Shown piece by piece: positions 9,981 to 20,021 of a DNA stretch of 64,000 nucleotides. The notes beneath the pieces are model-generated. The model was not told where the DNA came from, did no database searches, and was given only the letters and a program-made list of their open reading frames with translations. A program made the position numbers and the translations under genes. The DNA comes from an uncultured Alphaproteobacteria bacterium (lineage in GTDB: Bacteria > Pseudomonadota > Alphaproteobacteria > HIMB59). Where the stretch lies: the NCBI GenBank assembly GCA_902515765.1, contig CABXVZ010000001.1, forward strand, positions 1 to 64,000. The letters are read 5' to 3'. Positions within the stretch are counted from its first letter, which is position 1; every line of letters starts with the position of its first letter.

Positions 9981-10645
9981 TAAATTTCATTCCATAAAGG
10001 GTGAATGGCTTCCTCGTCTTCTTCTATTTGACTGAATCTACCAACTGTCTCTAAGAAGTAATTATCATTATTATCGTCATTAACCTGGGAGACTTCTCCT
10101 GCCATCACCATGCCTGTGCCTTTCACGGCATAGAACTTATGATAAATATTTCTTTCAACCGTTACACTTTGCCCTCTTTTTAAAATCAAGGATTGATGAG
10201 GATGTATAATACTCACCTGACCGTCAACTAAAACTGAAATATCATTTGAAAGTTCTTGAGCTTCCTCATCTACTTCAACAAATTCAAGTGCTAAATCACC
10301 ACCACCACGATTTATAATGTCTTCAAGCTTAACTTTATGGCTATGATAAGGGATCTCTTGGTTGTCTTCCATAAAAAGAAGTTTTTCTGCATAAGGTTTA
10401 TCTTCGTTGTTTCCTTGAATACCATTACGTATACAAAATAGCGTAATACCTTGTTGTGCAAATAATCCTTTTCCAAAATCAGTAACGTCCCATCCCATTT
10501 GATGATCTTTACAATATTTTTTCATTTTAGGATTTTGTTCGTATTCCTTTTTAGTCCAATAGCCCCAGATAGGAAGAGTCCATGAATACTCTTCCATCAT
10601 TTGCTTTGCCCTGCTGATAGCTAAATTTATTTCTGATCTCTTCAT
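9980..10645 (-). CDS. D-lyxose ketol-isomerase family protein (cupin)
   Basis: MKRSEINLAISRAKQMMEEYSWTLPIWGYWTKKEY...; cupin HSHKVKLEDIINRGGGDLALE; 1-nt overlap with the PfkB gene. Confidence 0.8.
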   Translation of the reverse strand: MKRSEINLAISRAKQMMEEYSWTLPIWGYWTKKEYEQNPKMKKYCKDHQMGWDVTDFGKGLFAQQGITLFCIRNGIQGNNEDKPYAEKLLFMEDNQEIPYHSHKVKLEDIINRGGGDLALEFVEVDEEAQELSNDISVLVDGQVSIIHPHQSLILKRGQSVTVERNIYHKFYAVKGTGMVMAGEVSQVNDDNNDNYFLETVGRFSQIEEDEEAIHPLWNEI

Positions 10646-10691
10646 TAGAAGTTAGATTATCAAAAAATGAAATAATTGATATAATCATCTC

Positions 10692-11708
10692 ATGAAGACT
10701 ATTTTAGTAGATCCATATCCAAGAAAAATGGAACTAATTTTTACACCCCAAAAAATTCAAGTTTTAAAAAAAAATTACAATCTGATAAATGTACCAAAAA
10801 AAAATCAAGCTCTATTTTATGAAAAAAATATTCATAAAGCTAATTACATAATCGGACAACCAAATTTGCCCACTTCCCTTTTAAAAAAGGCCTCCAAATT
10901 AAGAGCCATATTTAATGTTGAGAGTAATTTCATGGATAATATGGATTATGATTATTGTTTTAAAAATAATATTTATGTTTTATCAACAGCGCCTGTTTTT
11001 GCACAAACTGTTGCAGAAATTGCAGTTGGTTTTACACTTTCCCTTAAAAGAGACATTCATCAATCTCACTTAGATTTCATTCAAAAGAAAGAAAAATATG
11101 GATTAGAAGGAAATACAAATAGTAGTTTATTAAAAAATAATAAAATTGGTTTCATTGGATTTGGAGATTTAGGTAAAAGCCTCAAACCACTTCTAGAGCC
11201 CTTTACATCTCAATTTTATATCTATGACCCTTGGCTACCAGAAAAGTTGATAAAGAATAGTGGTTGCAACTCCTCTTCACTAAAAAAAATTTTTAAAGAT
11301 TGTGACGTTGTCTATGTACTGGCTACAATTACTTCCAATAATCAAAGTATGATTGATAAAAAACTCTTAAACCTCATGAAAAAAAATGCATGTCTTTTAA
11401 TCTTAAGCAGAGCCAGTGTTATAAATTTTCATGACTTAATTCAAATCTTAAGAAAAGGTAAGATTAAAGTTGCTACAGATGTCTTTCCAGAGGAGCCTGT
11501 AAAAAAAAATGACCCTCTAAGAAAGGTGAAGAATATATTATTTTCAGCTCATCGAGCTGGGGCCTTGAATTCTGTATTTTTTGAAATGGGAGAAATCGTT
11601 TATGAAGATCTTCAGCTTATGAGTAAAAATCTTCCTCCACGGCTTTGTCGTCGAGCAGAACGTGAGACAGTTAAAAGTCTTCGCTCTAAACCTGTTGATG
11701 TTAATTAA
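10692..11708 (+). CDS. D-isomer-specific 2-hydroxyacid dehydrogenase family protein
   Basis: GFIGFGDLGKSL Rossmann motif; DVFPEEP and SAHRAGA catalytic motifs. Confidence 0.82.
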   Translation: MKTILVDPYPRKMELIFTPQKIQVLKKNYNLINVPKKNQALFYEKNIHKANYIIGQPNLPTSLLKKASKLRAIFNVESNFMDNMDYDYCFKNNIYVLSTAPVFAQTVAEIAVGFTLSLKRDIHQSHLDFIQKKEKYGLEGNTNSSLLKNNKIGFIGFGDLGKSLKPLLEPFTSQFYIYDPWLPEKLIKNSGCNSSSLKKIFKDCDVVYVLATITSNNQSMIDKKLLNLMKKNACLLILSRASVINFHDLIQILRKGKIKVATDVFPEEPVKKNDPLRKVKNILFSAHRAGALNSVFFEMGEIVYEDLQLMSKNLPPRLCRRAERETVKSLRSKPVDVN

Positions 11709-11748
11709 TTCTATTGAATAACATGTATTTATTTAGTTCTATAGACAG

Positions 11749-12207
11749 ATGTTAATAAATATTGATCCCATACTTAGCCCTGAAGTCCTTTGTACCCTTA
11801 GAGAAATGGGGCATGGTGATAAGCTAATTTTATGTGACTCTAATTTTCCTGCCTATTCAAATAATTCCCGAGTTCATAGGATAGATGGCGTTGATGCTGC
11901 TAGAGCAGCCAAAGCTATTTTATCTGTTTTTCCTTTAGACAGCTTTATTGAGTCTCCTATACAAAGAATGGAAATTGATGGAAAACCTGAAGAAATTAAT
12001 GAAGTTCATCAGGAGCTAATTGATGTGACCAAAAAAATTGCAGGAGAGCACTGGAAAGTATCTTCGATTGAGAGATTTAAATTTTATGAGGAAGCAAAAA
12101 AAGCTTACGCAATAATTACAACAAATGAAACTAGACCTTTTGGATGTTTTATCTTTACTAAAGGAGTTGTAAAGCCAGATGGTTCCGTCTGGGTAATAGA
12201 TAAGTGA
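11749..12207 (+). CDS. RbsD/FucU-family sugar mutarotase
   Basis: MLINIDPILSPEVLCTLREMGHGDKLILCDSNFPA, a FucU-like signature. Confidence 0.88.
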   Translation: MLINIDPILSPEVLCTLREMGHGDKLILCDSNFPAYSNNSRVHRIDGVDAARAAKAILSVFPLDSFIESPIQRMEIDGKPEEINEVHQELIDVTKKIAGEHWKVSSIERFKFYEEAKKAYAIITTNETRPFGCFIFTKGVVKPDGSVWVIDK

Positions 12208-13121
12208 GTATCTGTGTTTTAGGAATTTTTGTAGCTGATCTATGTTTTTTTGCAGACAATATTCCTACCAAAGGACAAACCATATTAGGAAACAAACATA
12301 TAATTGGCCCTGGAGGTAAAGGATCCAATCAAGCTATTGCAGCAGCTAGAATTGGAGGAGAAGTCTCTTTTATTTCTAAAGTAGGTAAAGATAATTATGC
12401 TAACTTAGCTTTTTCTCTTTATGACGAAGCCGGAATTAATTACGAAGGAGTTGAGGTAGATACTAAAATTTCAACAGGAGCAGCGGGAATTTTAATTAAT
12501 GAAAATACAGGAGACAATGCCATTAATGTGGTACCGGGAGCAGCGGGAACTATTGATAATTCTTTAATCGATAAGTTTCTCCCTATTATCCAAAAATCAA
12601 AAATATTTTTAACTCAATTGGAAACTCCCAAGGAAGCAACTCTTTACGCACTCAAAAAAGCCAAAGAAATAGGGTGTATTACTATTTTAAACCCAGCGCC
12701 TGCCAGCTCTATACCAGAAGAATATTTTCAATATATTGATTATTTTACTCCTAATGAAACAGAAGCAAGTTTTTATTTGAACAAAAATATTGAAAATGAA
12801 AATGACTGCAAAGATGCGGGAACAGATTTTCTAAATAAAGGTATAAAAAATATTTTAATAACCTTGGGGGACAAAGGGTGTTATTTCAAAAACCATGAAG
12901 AAGAGTTTGTGATACCTGCTTCCTCTCTAACTAAACCTGTGATTGATACAACCGGTGCAGGAGATGCTTTTAATGGGGCTTTTAGCGTGGCTCTCTCTCA
13001 AAACAAATCCTATAAAGAATCAATTGAATTTGCTAGTTTAGTAGCAGGAGTTTCTGTTACCCGAGAGGGTGCTGCCAATTCAATGCCATTTAAAAAAGAA
13101 TTAGAGGAGAATTTATTATGA
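12204..13121 (+). CDS. rbsK: Ribokinase
   Basis: GGKGSNQAIAAARIGG and DTTGAGDAFNGAF motifs; GTG start overlapping the fucU-like stop (GTGA). Confidence 0.88.
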   Translation: MSICVLGIFVADLCFFADNIPTKGQTILGNKHIIGPGGKGSNQAIAAARIGGEVSFISKVGKDNYANLAFSLYDEAGINYEGVEVDTKISTGAAGILINENTGDNAINVVPGAAGTIDNSLIDKFLPIIQKSKIFLTQLETPKEATLYALKKAKEIGCITILNPAPASSIPEEYFQYIDYFTPNETEASFYLNKNIENENDCKDAGTDFLNKGIKNILITLGDKGCYFKNHEEEFVIPASSLTKPVIDTTGAGDAFNGAFSVALSQNKSYKESIEFASLVAGVSVTREGAANSMPFKKELEENLL

Positions 13122-14143
13122 GCTACCTAGCAAATAAAAAACGTTATCAGACTATGCAATATAGAAAATGTGGTAAGAGTGGTGTGAAATTACCCTTAAT
13201 CTCAGTGGGGTTATGGCATAATTTTGGTGGAAAGGGAATGTCAGCGGAAGCAAAAAAAATACTTTTTGAATCTTTTGACTCGGGAATAACCCATTTTGAT
13301 TTAGCTAATAATTATGGACCTCCCTATGGAAGTGCTGAGTCTAATTTTGGTAAAATTATGAAAAATGATTTTAAAAAATATAGAGATGAATTAATTATTT
13401 CCTCTAAAGCTGGATATGATATGTGGGATGGCCCATATGGTGAGTGGGGCTCTAAGAAACATGTAATCGCAAGTTGTGATCAGAGCTTAAAAAGAATGAA
13501 TCTGGATTATGTCGATATTTTTTATTCTCATAGATTTGATCCAAATACTCCTTTAGAGGAAACAGCAGATGCTCTAGAAAGTATTTATCGCTCTGGAAAA
13601 GCGCTATATATAGGAGTGTCTTCTTACTCTTCTAAAAAAACAAATGAGATGATAAAGATTTTGAAGACGAGAGGTATAAAACTCTTTATTCATCAACCCT
13701 CTTATTCTTTGATAAATCGTTGGATTGAAAATGGACTTACCAAAACTCTTCAAAAAAATGGTGTTGGATGCATTGCTTTTTCCCCCTTAGCTCAAGGGTT
13801 TCTATCTCAAAAATATTTATCAGGAATACCATCTGGTACTAGGGTCAGTGAAAATAGCTCTTTTAGCAAAGATTTAATTACTAAAAAAAATACTAAAATT
13901 ATTAATGACTTAAATATAATAGCTAAAAAAAGAGGTCAGACTCTCTCTCAAATGGCATTAGCTTGGGTAATAAATAATAAAGCTATCACGTCTGCTCTTA
14001 TTGGTGTGAGAAATGTCAAACAACTTAGAGATAATATTGCAGCGCTTAATAATTTAAAATTTAGCAAAGAAGAAATTAAAAAAATTGACCAAAAAGCAAA
14101 AGAGGGTGATATCAATCTTTGGGCGCCTTCTAGCTCTCATTGA
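13118..14143 (+). CDS. Aldo/keto reductase, L-glyceraldehyde-3-phosphate reductase-like
   Basis: DSGITHFDLANNYGPPYGSAE, DYVDIFYSHRFDPNTPLEET; ATGA overlap with rbsK. Confidence 0.82.
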   Translation: MSYLANKKRYQTMQYRKCGKSGVKLPLISVGLWHNFGGKGMSAEAKKILFESFDSGITHFDLANNYGPPYGSAESNFGKIMKNDFKKYRDELIISSKAGYDMWDGPYGEWGSKKHVIASCDQSLKRMNLDYVDIFYSHRFDPNTPLEETADALESIYRSGKALYIGVSSYSSKKTNEMIKILKTRGIKLFIHQPSYSLINRWIENGLTKTLQKNGVGCIAFSPLAQGFLSQKYLSGIPSGTRVSENSSFSKDLITKKNTKIINDLNIIAKKRGQTLSQMALAWVINNKAITSALIGVRNVKQLRDNIAALNNLKFSKEEIKKIDQKAKEGDINLWAPSSSH

Positions 14144-14805
14144 TAAATATATTAGTATTTGGAGACTCTAACAGTTGGGGTTACGTTGATGAAGATGAAG
14201 GTCAAAGGTACGATAAGAGATGGCCATTAATTTTGGCTGACTATTTAAATCAGTCTGGTTTGTCATGTAATTTGCATGAAGACTCACTTCCTGGAAGAAC
14301 CACTAATGTCAATGATGAGAGAGATGGAATTCATCTAAATGGATTATCTGTTTTTAAATCATGCTTACTCGCCCACTCTCCTATTGATATGATTTTGTTA
14401 ATGCTAGGCACGAACGATTTAAAAAAAAGATTTGGAAGAGAGGCAGATGATGTTGCTAAAGGGATTGAGGAGCTTATCACAATGTCTCAAAATACCTTTT
14501 CTGGTGAGGGCAGCTGGCATAGCGAAAATATGTCAAAAATTATAATTTTATGCCCTCCTACTTTAGGATCAAAAAGCAATGATATTAACTGGATTAATCA
14601 TGAAGAATGGGAAGGTGGATTTTACAAATCAAAATTACTTAGTAATTCATATCAAAAAGTTTGCTCACAAAAAAAAGTTCAATTCATTGATAGTAATTCC
14701 ATAATTCAATCTTCAGATAAAGATCCGATACATTGGTCTAAAGAAACACATCATATTTTTGGAAAAGAAATTGCTAAAATTTTGCTGAAAGATATTAAAC
14801 CTTAA
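14140..14805 (+). CDS. SGNH/GDSL-family hydrolase
   Basis: ILVFGDSNSWG block I, LMLGTNDLK block III, C-terminal D..H (KDPIHWSKETHH); TTG start overlapping upstream stop. Confidence 0.85.
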   Translation: MINILVFGDSNSWGYVDEDEGQRYDKRWPLILADYLNQSGLSCNLHEDSLPGRTTNVNDERDGIHLNGLSVFKSCLLAHSPIDMILLMLGTNDLKKRFGREADDVAKGIEELITMSQNTFSGEGSWHSENMSKIIILCPPTLGSKSNDINWINHEEWEGGFYKSKLLSNSYQKVCSQKKVQFIDSNSIIQSSDKDPIHWSKETHHIFGKEIAKILLKDIKP

Positions 14806-15802
14806 CCCATTTCTTTTTTTTAATAGATTTAAAAATAGCATCTAAAACTTTCATATTTTTCTTAGCATCTTTTAAATCATAATCCACTTTTGTTCGATTT
14901 ATCAAATGATTAGAAAATGCTGTGGATTGCCTCTCGTACTGATCAGTAGCAGGGAAAACTTTAGTGGTGTTTTCCTTTCGATAGATAGAGTGGCCATTGT
15001 ATACGACCACAGTAGTGGGTTTAGAAGCAATAGCGTTGAAAGGATTTTCAACAACAATAGTTTTTTTGGTACCTAAAATAAATACTTGTTGAGAGTTATT
15101 GCTCTGTGTTGCTACGGTATAAGAAGAGTAAATACCCCCAAAATCCATCATTACAGAAGAAAGGATGTCAGTTTGAAATTTTGGATCTTTAATAGCAGTT
15201 GCCACTAATCTTTTTGGTTCTTGATTGAGAATATATCTAGAAATTACAGTAGGATAACAACCTATGTCATAGATAGCACCTCCTCCAAATTTAGAGATAT
15301 TCCTAATATTTTTGGGATCCTTATTAAAATATGAAAAAATAGTTGAGATACTACTTACAGCTCCAATATTTCCATCTTGAATATATTTTTTAACCCATTG
15401 CCATTGGGGGTGGTGTCTAACCATAAATGCTTCTTTGATTATAACTTTATTTTTTTTAGCTGCTTTTATTAAAGGGTCTAAATCTTTTGCTTTTAGAGAT
15501 AAAGGTTTTTCTAAAAGAATATGTTTTCCATAGGAGCTTGCTTCTATACTTGTTTTTATATGTAAGTGGTTAGGTAAGGGGTTATATATAATGTCAATTT
15601 CAGGATCTGTATATAGCTCTTTATAAGAGCCATAGCTTTTAGGAATTTTAAACTTTTTTGCTAAAGTTTTTGCTTTTAAAAGATCACGACTAGCTAAAGC
15701 GGAGACTTTGCTATTTTTTGATTTTTGAATTGCTGGGATAACATGTTCCCATCCAATCTTCGCAGTACTAATAATTCCCCAATTCACTTTTTTATTTTTC
15801 AT
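14795..15802 (-). CDS. Gfo/Idh/MocA-family NAD(P)-dependent oxidoreductase
   Basis: WGIISTAKIGWEHVIPAI; IYNPLPNHLHIKTSIEASSYGKHILLEKPLS (EKP motif). Confidence 0.88.
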   Translation of the reverse strand: MKNKKVNWGIISTAKIGWEHVIPAIQKSKNSKVSALASRDLLKAKTLAKKFKIPKSYGSYKELYTDPEIDIIYNPLPNHLHIKTSIEASSYGKHILLEKPLSLKAKDLDPLIKAAKKNKVIIKEAFMVRHHPQWQWVKKYIQDGNIGAVSSISTIFSYFNKDPKNIRNISKFGGGAIYDIGCYPTVISRYILNQEPKRLVATAIKDPKFQTDILSSVMMDFGGIYSSYTVATQSNNSQQVFILGTKKTIVVENPFNAIASKPTTVVVYNGHSIYRKENTTKVFPATDQYERQSTAFSNHLINRTKVDYDLKDAKKNMKVLDAIFKSIKKKKWVKV

Positions 15803-15894
15803 ATTCTTAATTTACACTTATTATCAAAAGTAACAATGTAGGTAGTATAAAAATTGTAAAAATTTTTATATGATATAACTATATAATTTCTATC

Positions 15895-16821
15895 ATGGTA
15901 GCTAAGCACAAAATTGGAATCGATTATGGGGGAACTAAAATTGAGGGAATTCTCTTAGATGACTCAGGAAAAGAAATTTTACGAAAGCGTTCAACCTATG
16001 AAAAAAATTACCAAAGTGGCATCGATACAGTAAAGTCGCTTGTATCAGAATTTGATAATTACACAGAACAAAAAAATACGGTTGGGATCTGCATTCCAGG
16101 ATTTTCATCAAATGAAACAGGGTTAGTCAATAATGCTAATTGTGTTTGGATAAATGATAAGCCTTTTCAAAAGGATTTAGAGAGAGAATTAAATCGCGAA
16201 ATTAAAGTGATGAATGACGCCAATTGTTTTGCTCTATCAGAGGCTATCGATGGCTCTGGTTCAAAATTTAATTCTGTTTGGGGTGTGATAATCGGATCAG
16301 GATTTGGAGGTTCTTTTGTCTTTAATAAACAAGTTGTAGAGGGAGTTAATCAAGTGGCTGGTGACTGGGGTCATCAACCTTTGCCTTATCCAACTAAGGA
16401 AGAATATGATCTAAACGTACAATGTCAGGTGGGTAATTGCCAAAGACCTCTTTGTGCCGAACAATTTATTTCTGGGATTGGATTTACTAAAATTTTTAAC
16501 AACAAGTATGGAACAAATCTTAGAACTCGTGAGATCGTGGCTTTAGAAGCCAATGGAGATGAGAGGGCTAAAAAGGAATTTGATCTTTACGAAGATCGTT
16601 TTGCAAGATTAATTGCTGTGATGATCGGCATAGTTGATCCTGATGCAATTATTTTTGGTGGAGGTATGTCTAACGTTGGAAGACTTTATGATAATATACC
16701 AAAATTACTTCCTAAATATACTTTTAGTGATAAAGTAAGGAATAAGATTTTACGTAACACTCATGGTGACTCTAGTGGCGTCAGAGGAGCTGCCTGGCTG
16801 TGGGACTCAGATAAATTTTAA
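15895..16821 (+). CDS. ROK-family sugar kinase (fructokinase/Mak-like)
   Basis: GIDYGGTKIEGILLDDSG; zinc motif GHQPLPYPTKEEYDLNVQCQVGNCQRPLCAEQFISG. Confidence 0.85.
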   Translation: MVAKHKIGIDYGGTKIEGILLDDSGKEILRKRSTYEKNYQSGIDTVKSLVSEFDNYTEQKNTVGICIPGFSSNETGLVNNANCVWINDKPFQKDLERELNREIKVMNDANCFALSEAIDGSGSKFNSVWGVIIGSGFGGSFVFNKQVVEGVNQVAGDWGHQPLPYPTKEEYDLNVQCQVGNCQRPLCAEQFISGIGFTKIFNNKYGTNLRTREIVALEANGDERAKKEFDLYEDRFARLIAVMIGIVDPDAIIFGGGMSNVGRLYDNIPKLLPKYTFSDKVRNKILRNTHGDSSGVRGAAWLWDSDKF

Positions 16822-16822
16822 A

Positions 16823-17905
16823 ATGAAAAAAATAGGAATTCTAACAAGTGGTGGTGATTGTGGTGGTTTAAATGCTGCAGTGCGTTCAATTTTTTTTAGA
16901 GCTAAAAACACCTATGGTATGGAAGTGTTAGGTATTCAAGATGGTACAGTAGGTTTAATGCAAAGGCCTGTTGCATTTCTACCTTTAGACTATCAAACAT
17001 TTAGTGGTTCCTTACTTCGACAAGGAGGGACTTTTCTAGGTACAACTAATAAAGGCAATCCTTTCAAATTCCCAATGCCTGATGGCTCTTATAAAGATAG
17101 AACTCAGGATATTATTGATGGCTACCATGAGCTTGGATTAGAAGGCCTGATTGTTATTGGTGGAGATGGTAGTATGTCCATACTGACTGAAATTGCAAAA
17201 AGAGGAAACCTAAATATCGTAGCAATTCCTAAGACAATTGATAATGATGTTGGCGCAACTGAAAGCTCAATTGGATTTAATACTGCTGTAAGTGTTGCCA
17301 CTCAAGCACTTGATAACCTCCAATCAACTGCTGCCAGTCATAATCGAACAATGATTTTGGAAGTAATGGGTAGAGATGCTGGTCATATAGCTATTAATGC
17401 AGGAATAGCTGGAGGAGCAGATGTGATTTTGATACCAGAGATAAATTATTCTATAAATGGAATTGTAAACAAACTTACGGAGATGAAAAATAGAGGTATA
17501 GTGCACTCTTTAATGGTTGTGGCAGAAGCTGTCAAAACCGAAAATGGAAAAACTTATGAAATAGAATTTGCAGATGGTCAAAAACGATTAGGCGGCATCG
17601 GTAGCTATTTGTCTGAGGAAATTATGAAAAAAACAGATGTTGAGTGTCGTGTAACTTCCTTAGGACACGTTCAAAGAGGAGCTCCTCCAACACCTCGTGA
17701 TAGAATCTTAGCAAGTGCATTTGGAGTTTATGCAGTAGATTTGTTAGCAAATTATAAGTTCGATCGAATGGTTGCTTGGAAAGATCGAAAAGTTGTCGAT
17801 GTTGCTATTAGCGAGGGTATCTCAACCTATAAAGTTGTTGATAGAACAGATCCATTAATAGAAACAGCTCTTGCTTTGGGTGTCTATGTGGGTGATATCG
17901 ATTAG
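16823..17905 (+). CDS. pfkA: 6-phosphofructokinase
   Basis: ILTSGGDCGGLNAAVR, IGGDGSMSI, IPKTIDNDVGATESSIGFNTA, EVMGRDAGHIA; ATG at 16823 preferred to the longer ORF start at 16763. Confidence 0.9.
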   Translation: MKKIGILTSGGDCGGLNAAVRSIFFRAKNTYGMEVLGIQDGTVGLMQRPVAFLPLDYQTFSGSLLRQGGTFLGTTNKGNPFKFPMPDGSYKDRTQDIIDGYHELGLEGLIVIGGDGSMSILTEIAKRGNLNIVAIPKTIDNDVGATESSIGFNTAVSVATQALDNLQSTAASHNRTMILEVMGRDAGHIAINAGIAGGADVILIPEINYSINGIVNKLTEMKNRGIVHSLMVVAEAVKTENGKTYEIEFADGQKRLGGIGSYLSEEIMKKTDVECRVTSLGHVQRGAPPTPRDRILASAFGVYAVDLLANYKFDRMVAWKDRKVVDVAISEGISTYKVVDRTDPLIETALALGVYVGDID

Positions 17906-18739
17906 GTGTTTGAGCCAATTGATAAAATCTCTAACCTTTCTAAATTTAAAGAAGACGTTTTTAAAGGAAAAATCTTTGTATTCAAAAAATCTAAAATTAC
18001 CTTAAATTTAGTCCAAGAGATAAAAAAAAATATTTTAATTGAATACGATGGCCAGCTCGAAAAACTACATCATGTAGACAATTGTGAAGAAATTAGCTCA
18101 ACTTTAGTTGCTAATTTAAAAAAAATACCTGAATTTAAAAAGCTATTTAAAATTTTTCTCAAAGAAATAAATTTTTTTCATGAAAAGACATATTGGGATC
18201 AGTTTAGAGTTCGTGTGGCCCCTGCTCAAAATAAATTTAGTTATCGCGAGGCGTCTCGTATAAGCTCACATCGTGACACTTGGGGTACAAATATTCATCA
18301 ACAAATAAATTGGTGGGCGCCGATCAGTTCAATTAGTGAGACTAATACAATGATTTTTTATCCTGATTATTTTGCTAGAGCTGTCAAAAATTCTACTTCC
18401 ACTTGGGATTTAAATACTTACCTAGAGCATAGAAAAAGGGAAGATTTTTCATATCCATCAGCTCCTCAATTGCTGGAAGAACTACCCAGTGATGCTAATG
18501 TTCAATCAGTAAATATAGAACCTGGTGAAATTCTTTGTTTTTCTGGATGCCATCTCCATAGCTCTTCTAAAGAAGAGTCAGATAATACAAGATTTAGCTA
18601 TGAAATTAGGACTATTTGCCAAGATGATTTAGATAATAGACGTGAGGCTCCAAACACAGATTGTGATTTGCAATGGCAATTTCCAAAAATTTTTAGAAAT
18701 ATCGATGACAATTCGCCTTTAAAATTACTAGCTGAGTAA
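17906..18739 (+). CDS. Fe(II)/2-oxoglutarate-dependent dioxygenase-like protein (phytanoyl-CoA dioxygenase superfamily)
   Basis: HxD in [21 protein letters not shown] and distal H/R in [24 protein letters not shown] start immediately after the PFK stop. Confidence 0.7.
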   Translation: MFEPIDKISNLSKFKEDVFKGKIFVFKKSKITLNLVQEIKKNILIEYDGQLEKLHHVDNCEEISSTLVANLKKIPEFKKLFKIFLKEINFFHEKTYWDQFRVRVAPAQNKFSYREASRISSHRDTWGTNIHQQINWWAPISSISETNTMIFYPDYFARAVKNSTSTWDLNTYLEHRKREDFSYPSAPQLLEELPSDANVQSVNIEPGEILCFSGCHLHSSSKEESDNTRFSYEIRTICQDDLDNRREAPNTDCDLQWQFPKIFRNIDDNSPLKLLAE

Positions 18740-18764
18740 ATATTTTTTTGGTAATTTGCAATCT

Positions 18765-20015
18765 GTGAAAAGAAAATACTCTATATTTAGCATGGCCAAA
18801 AATGCTTTTAATGGACACAAAGATTGGCCTAAAATGTGGCGAAGTCCAGAGCCAAGAGAATTCTACGATGCGATTATTATAGGAGGTGGAGGTCATGGTT
18901 TGGGCACTGCCTACTATCTTGCTAAAGAACATGGACTAAAAAATATTGCTGTCATCGAGAAAGGGTGGCTGGGCGGAGGTAATACGGGTCGTAATACAAC
19001 TATTATAAGATCTAATTACTTATGGGATGATAGCGCTCATCTCTATGAACATTCATTAAAATTATGGGAGAATCTTTCTTCCGACTTAAATTACAACGTT
19101 ATGTTTAGTCAAAGAGGTGTAATGAATCTAGCACACAATGAACATGATATTAAAGAAATCAAAAGAAGAATTAGTGCTAATAATTTAAATGGAATTGATT
19201 CCCTTTGGTTATCAAAAGAAGAAATTCAAAAAAAAGTACCAATTATGAATACTGATAATCTTCGTTATCCCGTTTTAGGAGCTTCGTATCAGCCAAGAGG
19301 TGGAACAGCAAGACACGATGCAATTGCATGGGGATTTGCTATGCGAGCTGATGAAATGGGTGTTGATATAATTCAAAATTGTGAAGCTCTCCAAATCAAA
19401 ACCAAAAATGGAAAAATTGAAGGAGTCGAAACTTCCAAAGGTTTCATTCGAGCAAATAAAGTTGGAGTGGTGGCTTCAGGACATAGTAGTGTTCTGGCAG
19501 AAACTGCCGGGATCAGGCTACCTCTTCAAAGTAAGCCTTTACAAGCGCTCGTCTCAGAGCCAATTAAACCTATTATCGATACAGTTGTTATGTCATCTGC
19601 GGTGCATGCATATGTTAGTCAATCAGATAAAGGAGAATTAGTTATAGGTGCTGGAACTGATAGCTATAATTCTTTTACTCAGCGTGGTGGGTTCGACATA
19701 ATCGAGGAAACTATAAGGGCTATGGTTGAATTATACCCGGTATTTGGAAAAATGAAAATGCTCCGACAATGGGGTGGTATTGTTGATATTTGTCCTGATG
19801 CTAGTCCAATTATTAGTAAGTCAGATATTGAAGGATTATTTTTTAATTGTGGTTGGGGAACTGGTGGATTTAAAGCTACACCTGGTAGCGCTAATGTCTT
19901 TGCTCATACTATTGCTAAAAATGAGCCACATCAAATCAATGCAGCTTTTAGCTTAGAAAGATTTGTTAGTGGCAAGTTAGTCGACGAGCATGGAGCAGCA
20001 GCAGTAGCCCATTAA
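18765..20015 (+). CDS. soxB: Sarcosine oxidase beta subunit
   Basis: [69 protein letters not shown] at 18765 chosen over TTG at 18756. Confidence 0.92.
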   Translation: MKRKYSIFSMAKNAFNGHKDWPKMWRSPEPREFYDAIIIGGGGHGLGTAYYLAKEHGLKNIAVIEKGWLGGGNTGRNTTIIRSNYLWDDSAHLYEHSLKLWENLSSDLNYNVMFSQRGVMNLAHNEHDIKEIKRRISANNLNGIDSLWLSKEEIQKKVPIMNTDNLRYPVLGASYQPRGGTARHDAIAWGFAMRADEMGVDIIQNCEALQIKTKNGKIEGVETSKGFIRANKVGVVASGHSSVLAETAGIRLPLQSKPLQALVSEPIKPIIDTVVMSSAVHAYVSQSDKGELVIGAGTDSYNSFTQRGGFDIIEETIRAMVELYPVFGKMKMLRQWGGIVDICPDASPIISKSDIEGLFFNCGWGTGGFKATPGSANVFAHTIAKNEPHQINAAFSLERFVSGKLVDEHGAAAVAH

Positions 20016-20021
20016 AATTTC

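Noticed and set aside
16763-16822. 20-codon N-terminal extension of the PFK ORF
   Set aside because: Overlaps the ROK kinase 3' end; the ATG at 16823 (MKKIGILTSGGDCGG) matches the normal PFK N-terminus
19381-19956. Alternative-frame plus-strand ORFs in soxB (86 and 60 aa)
   Set aside because: The soxB frame is complete and conserved; these ORFs have no RBS or domain
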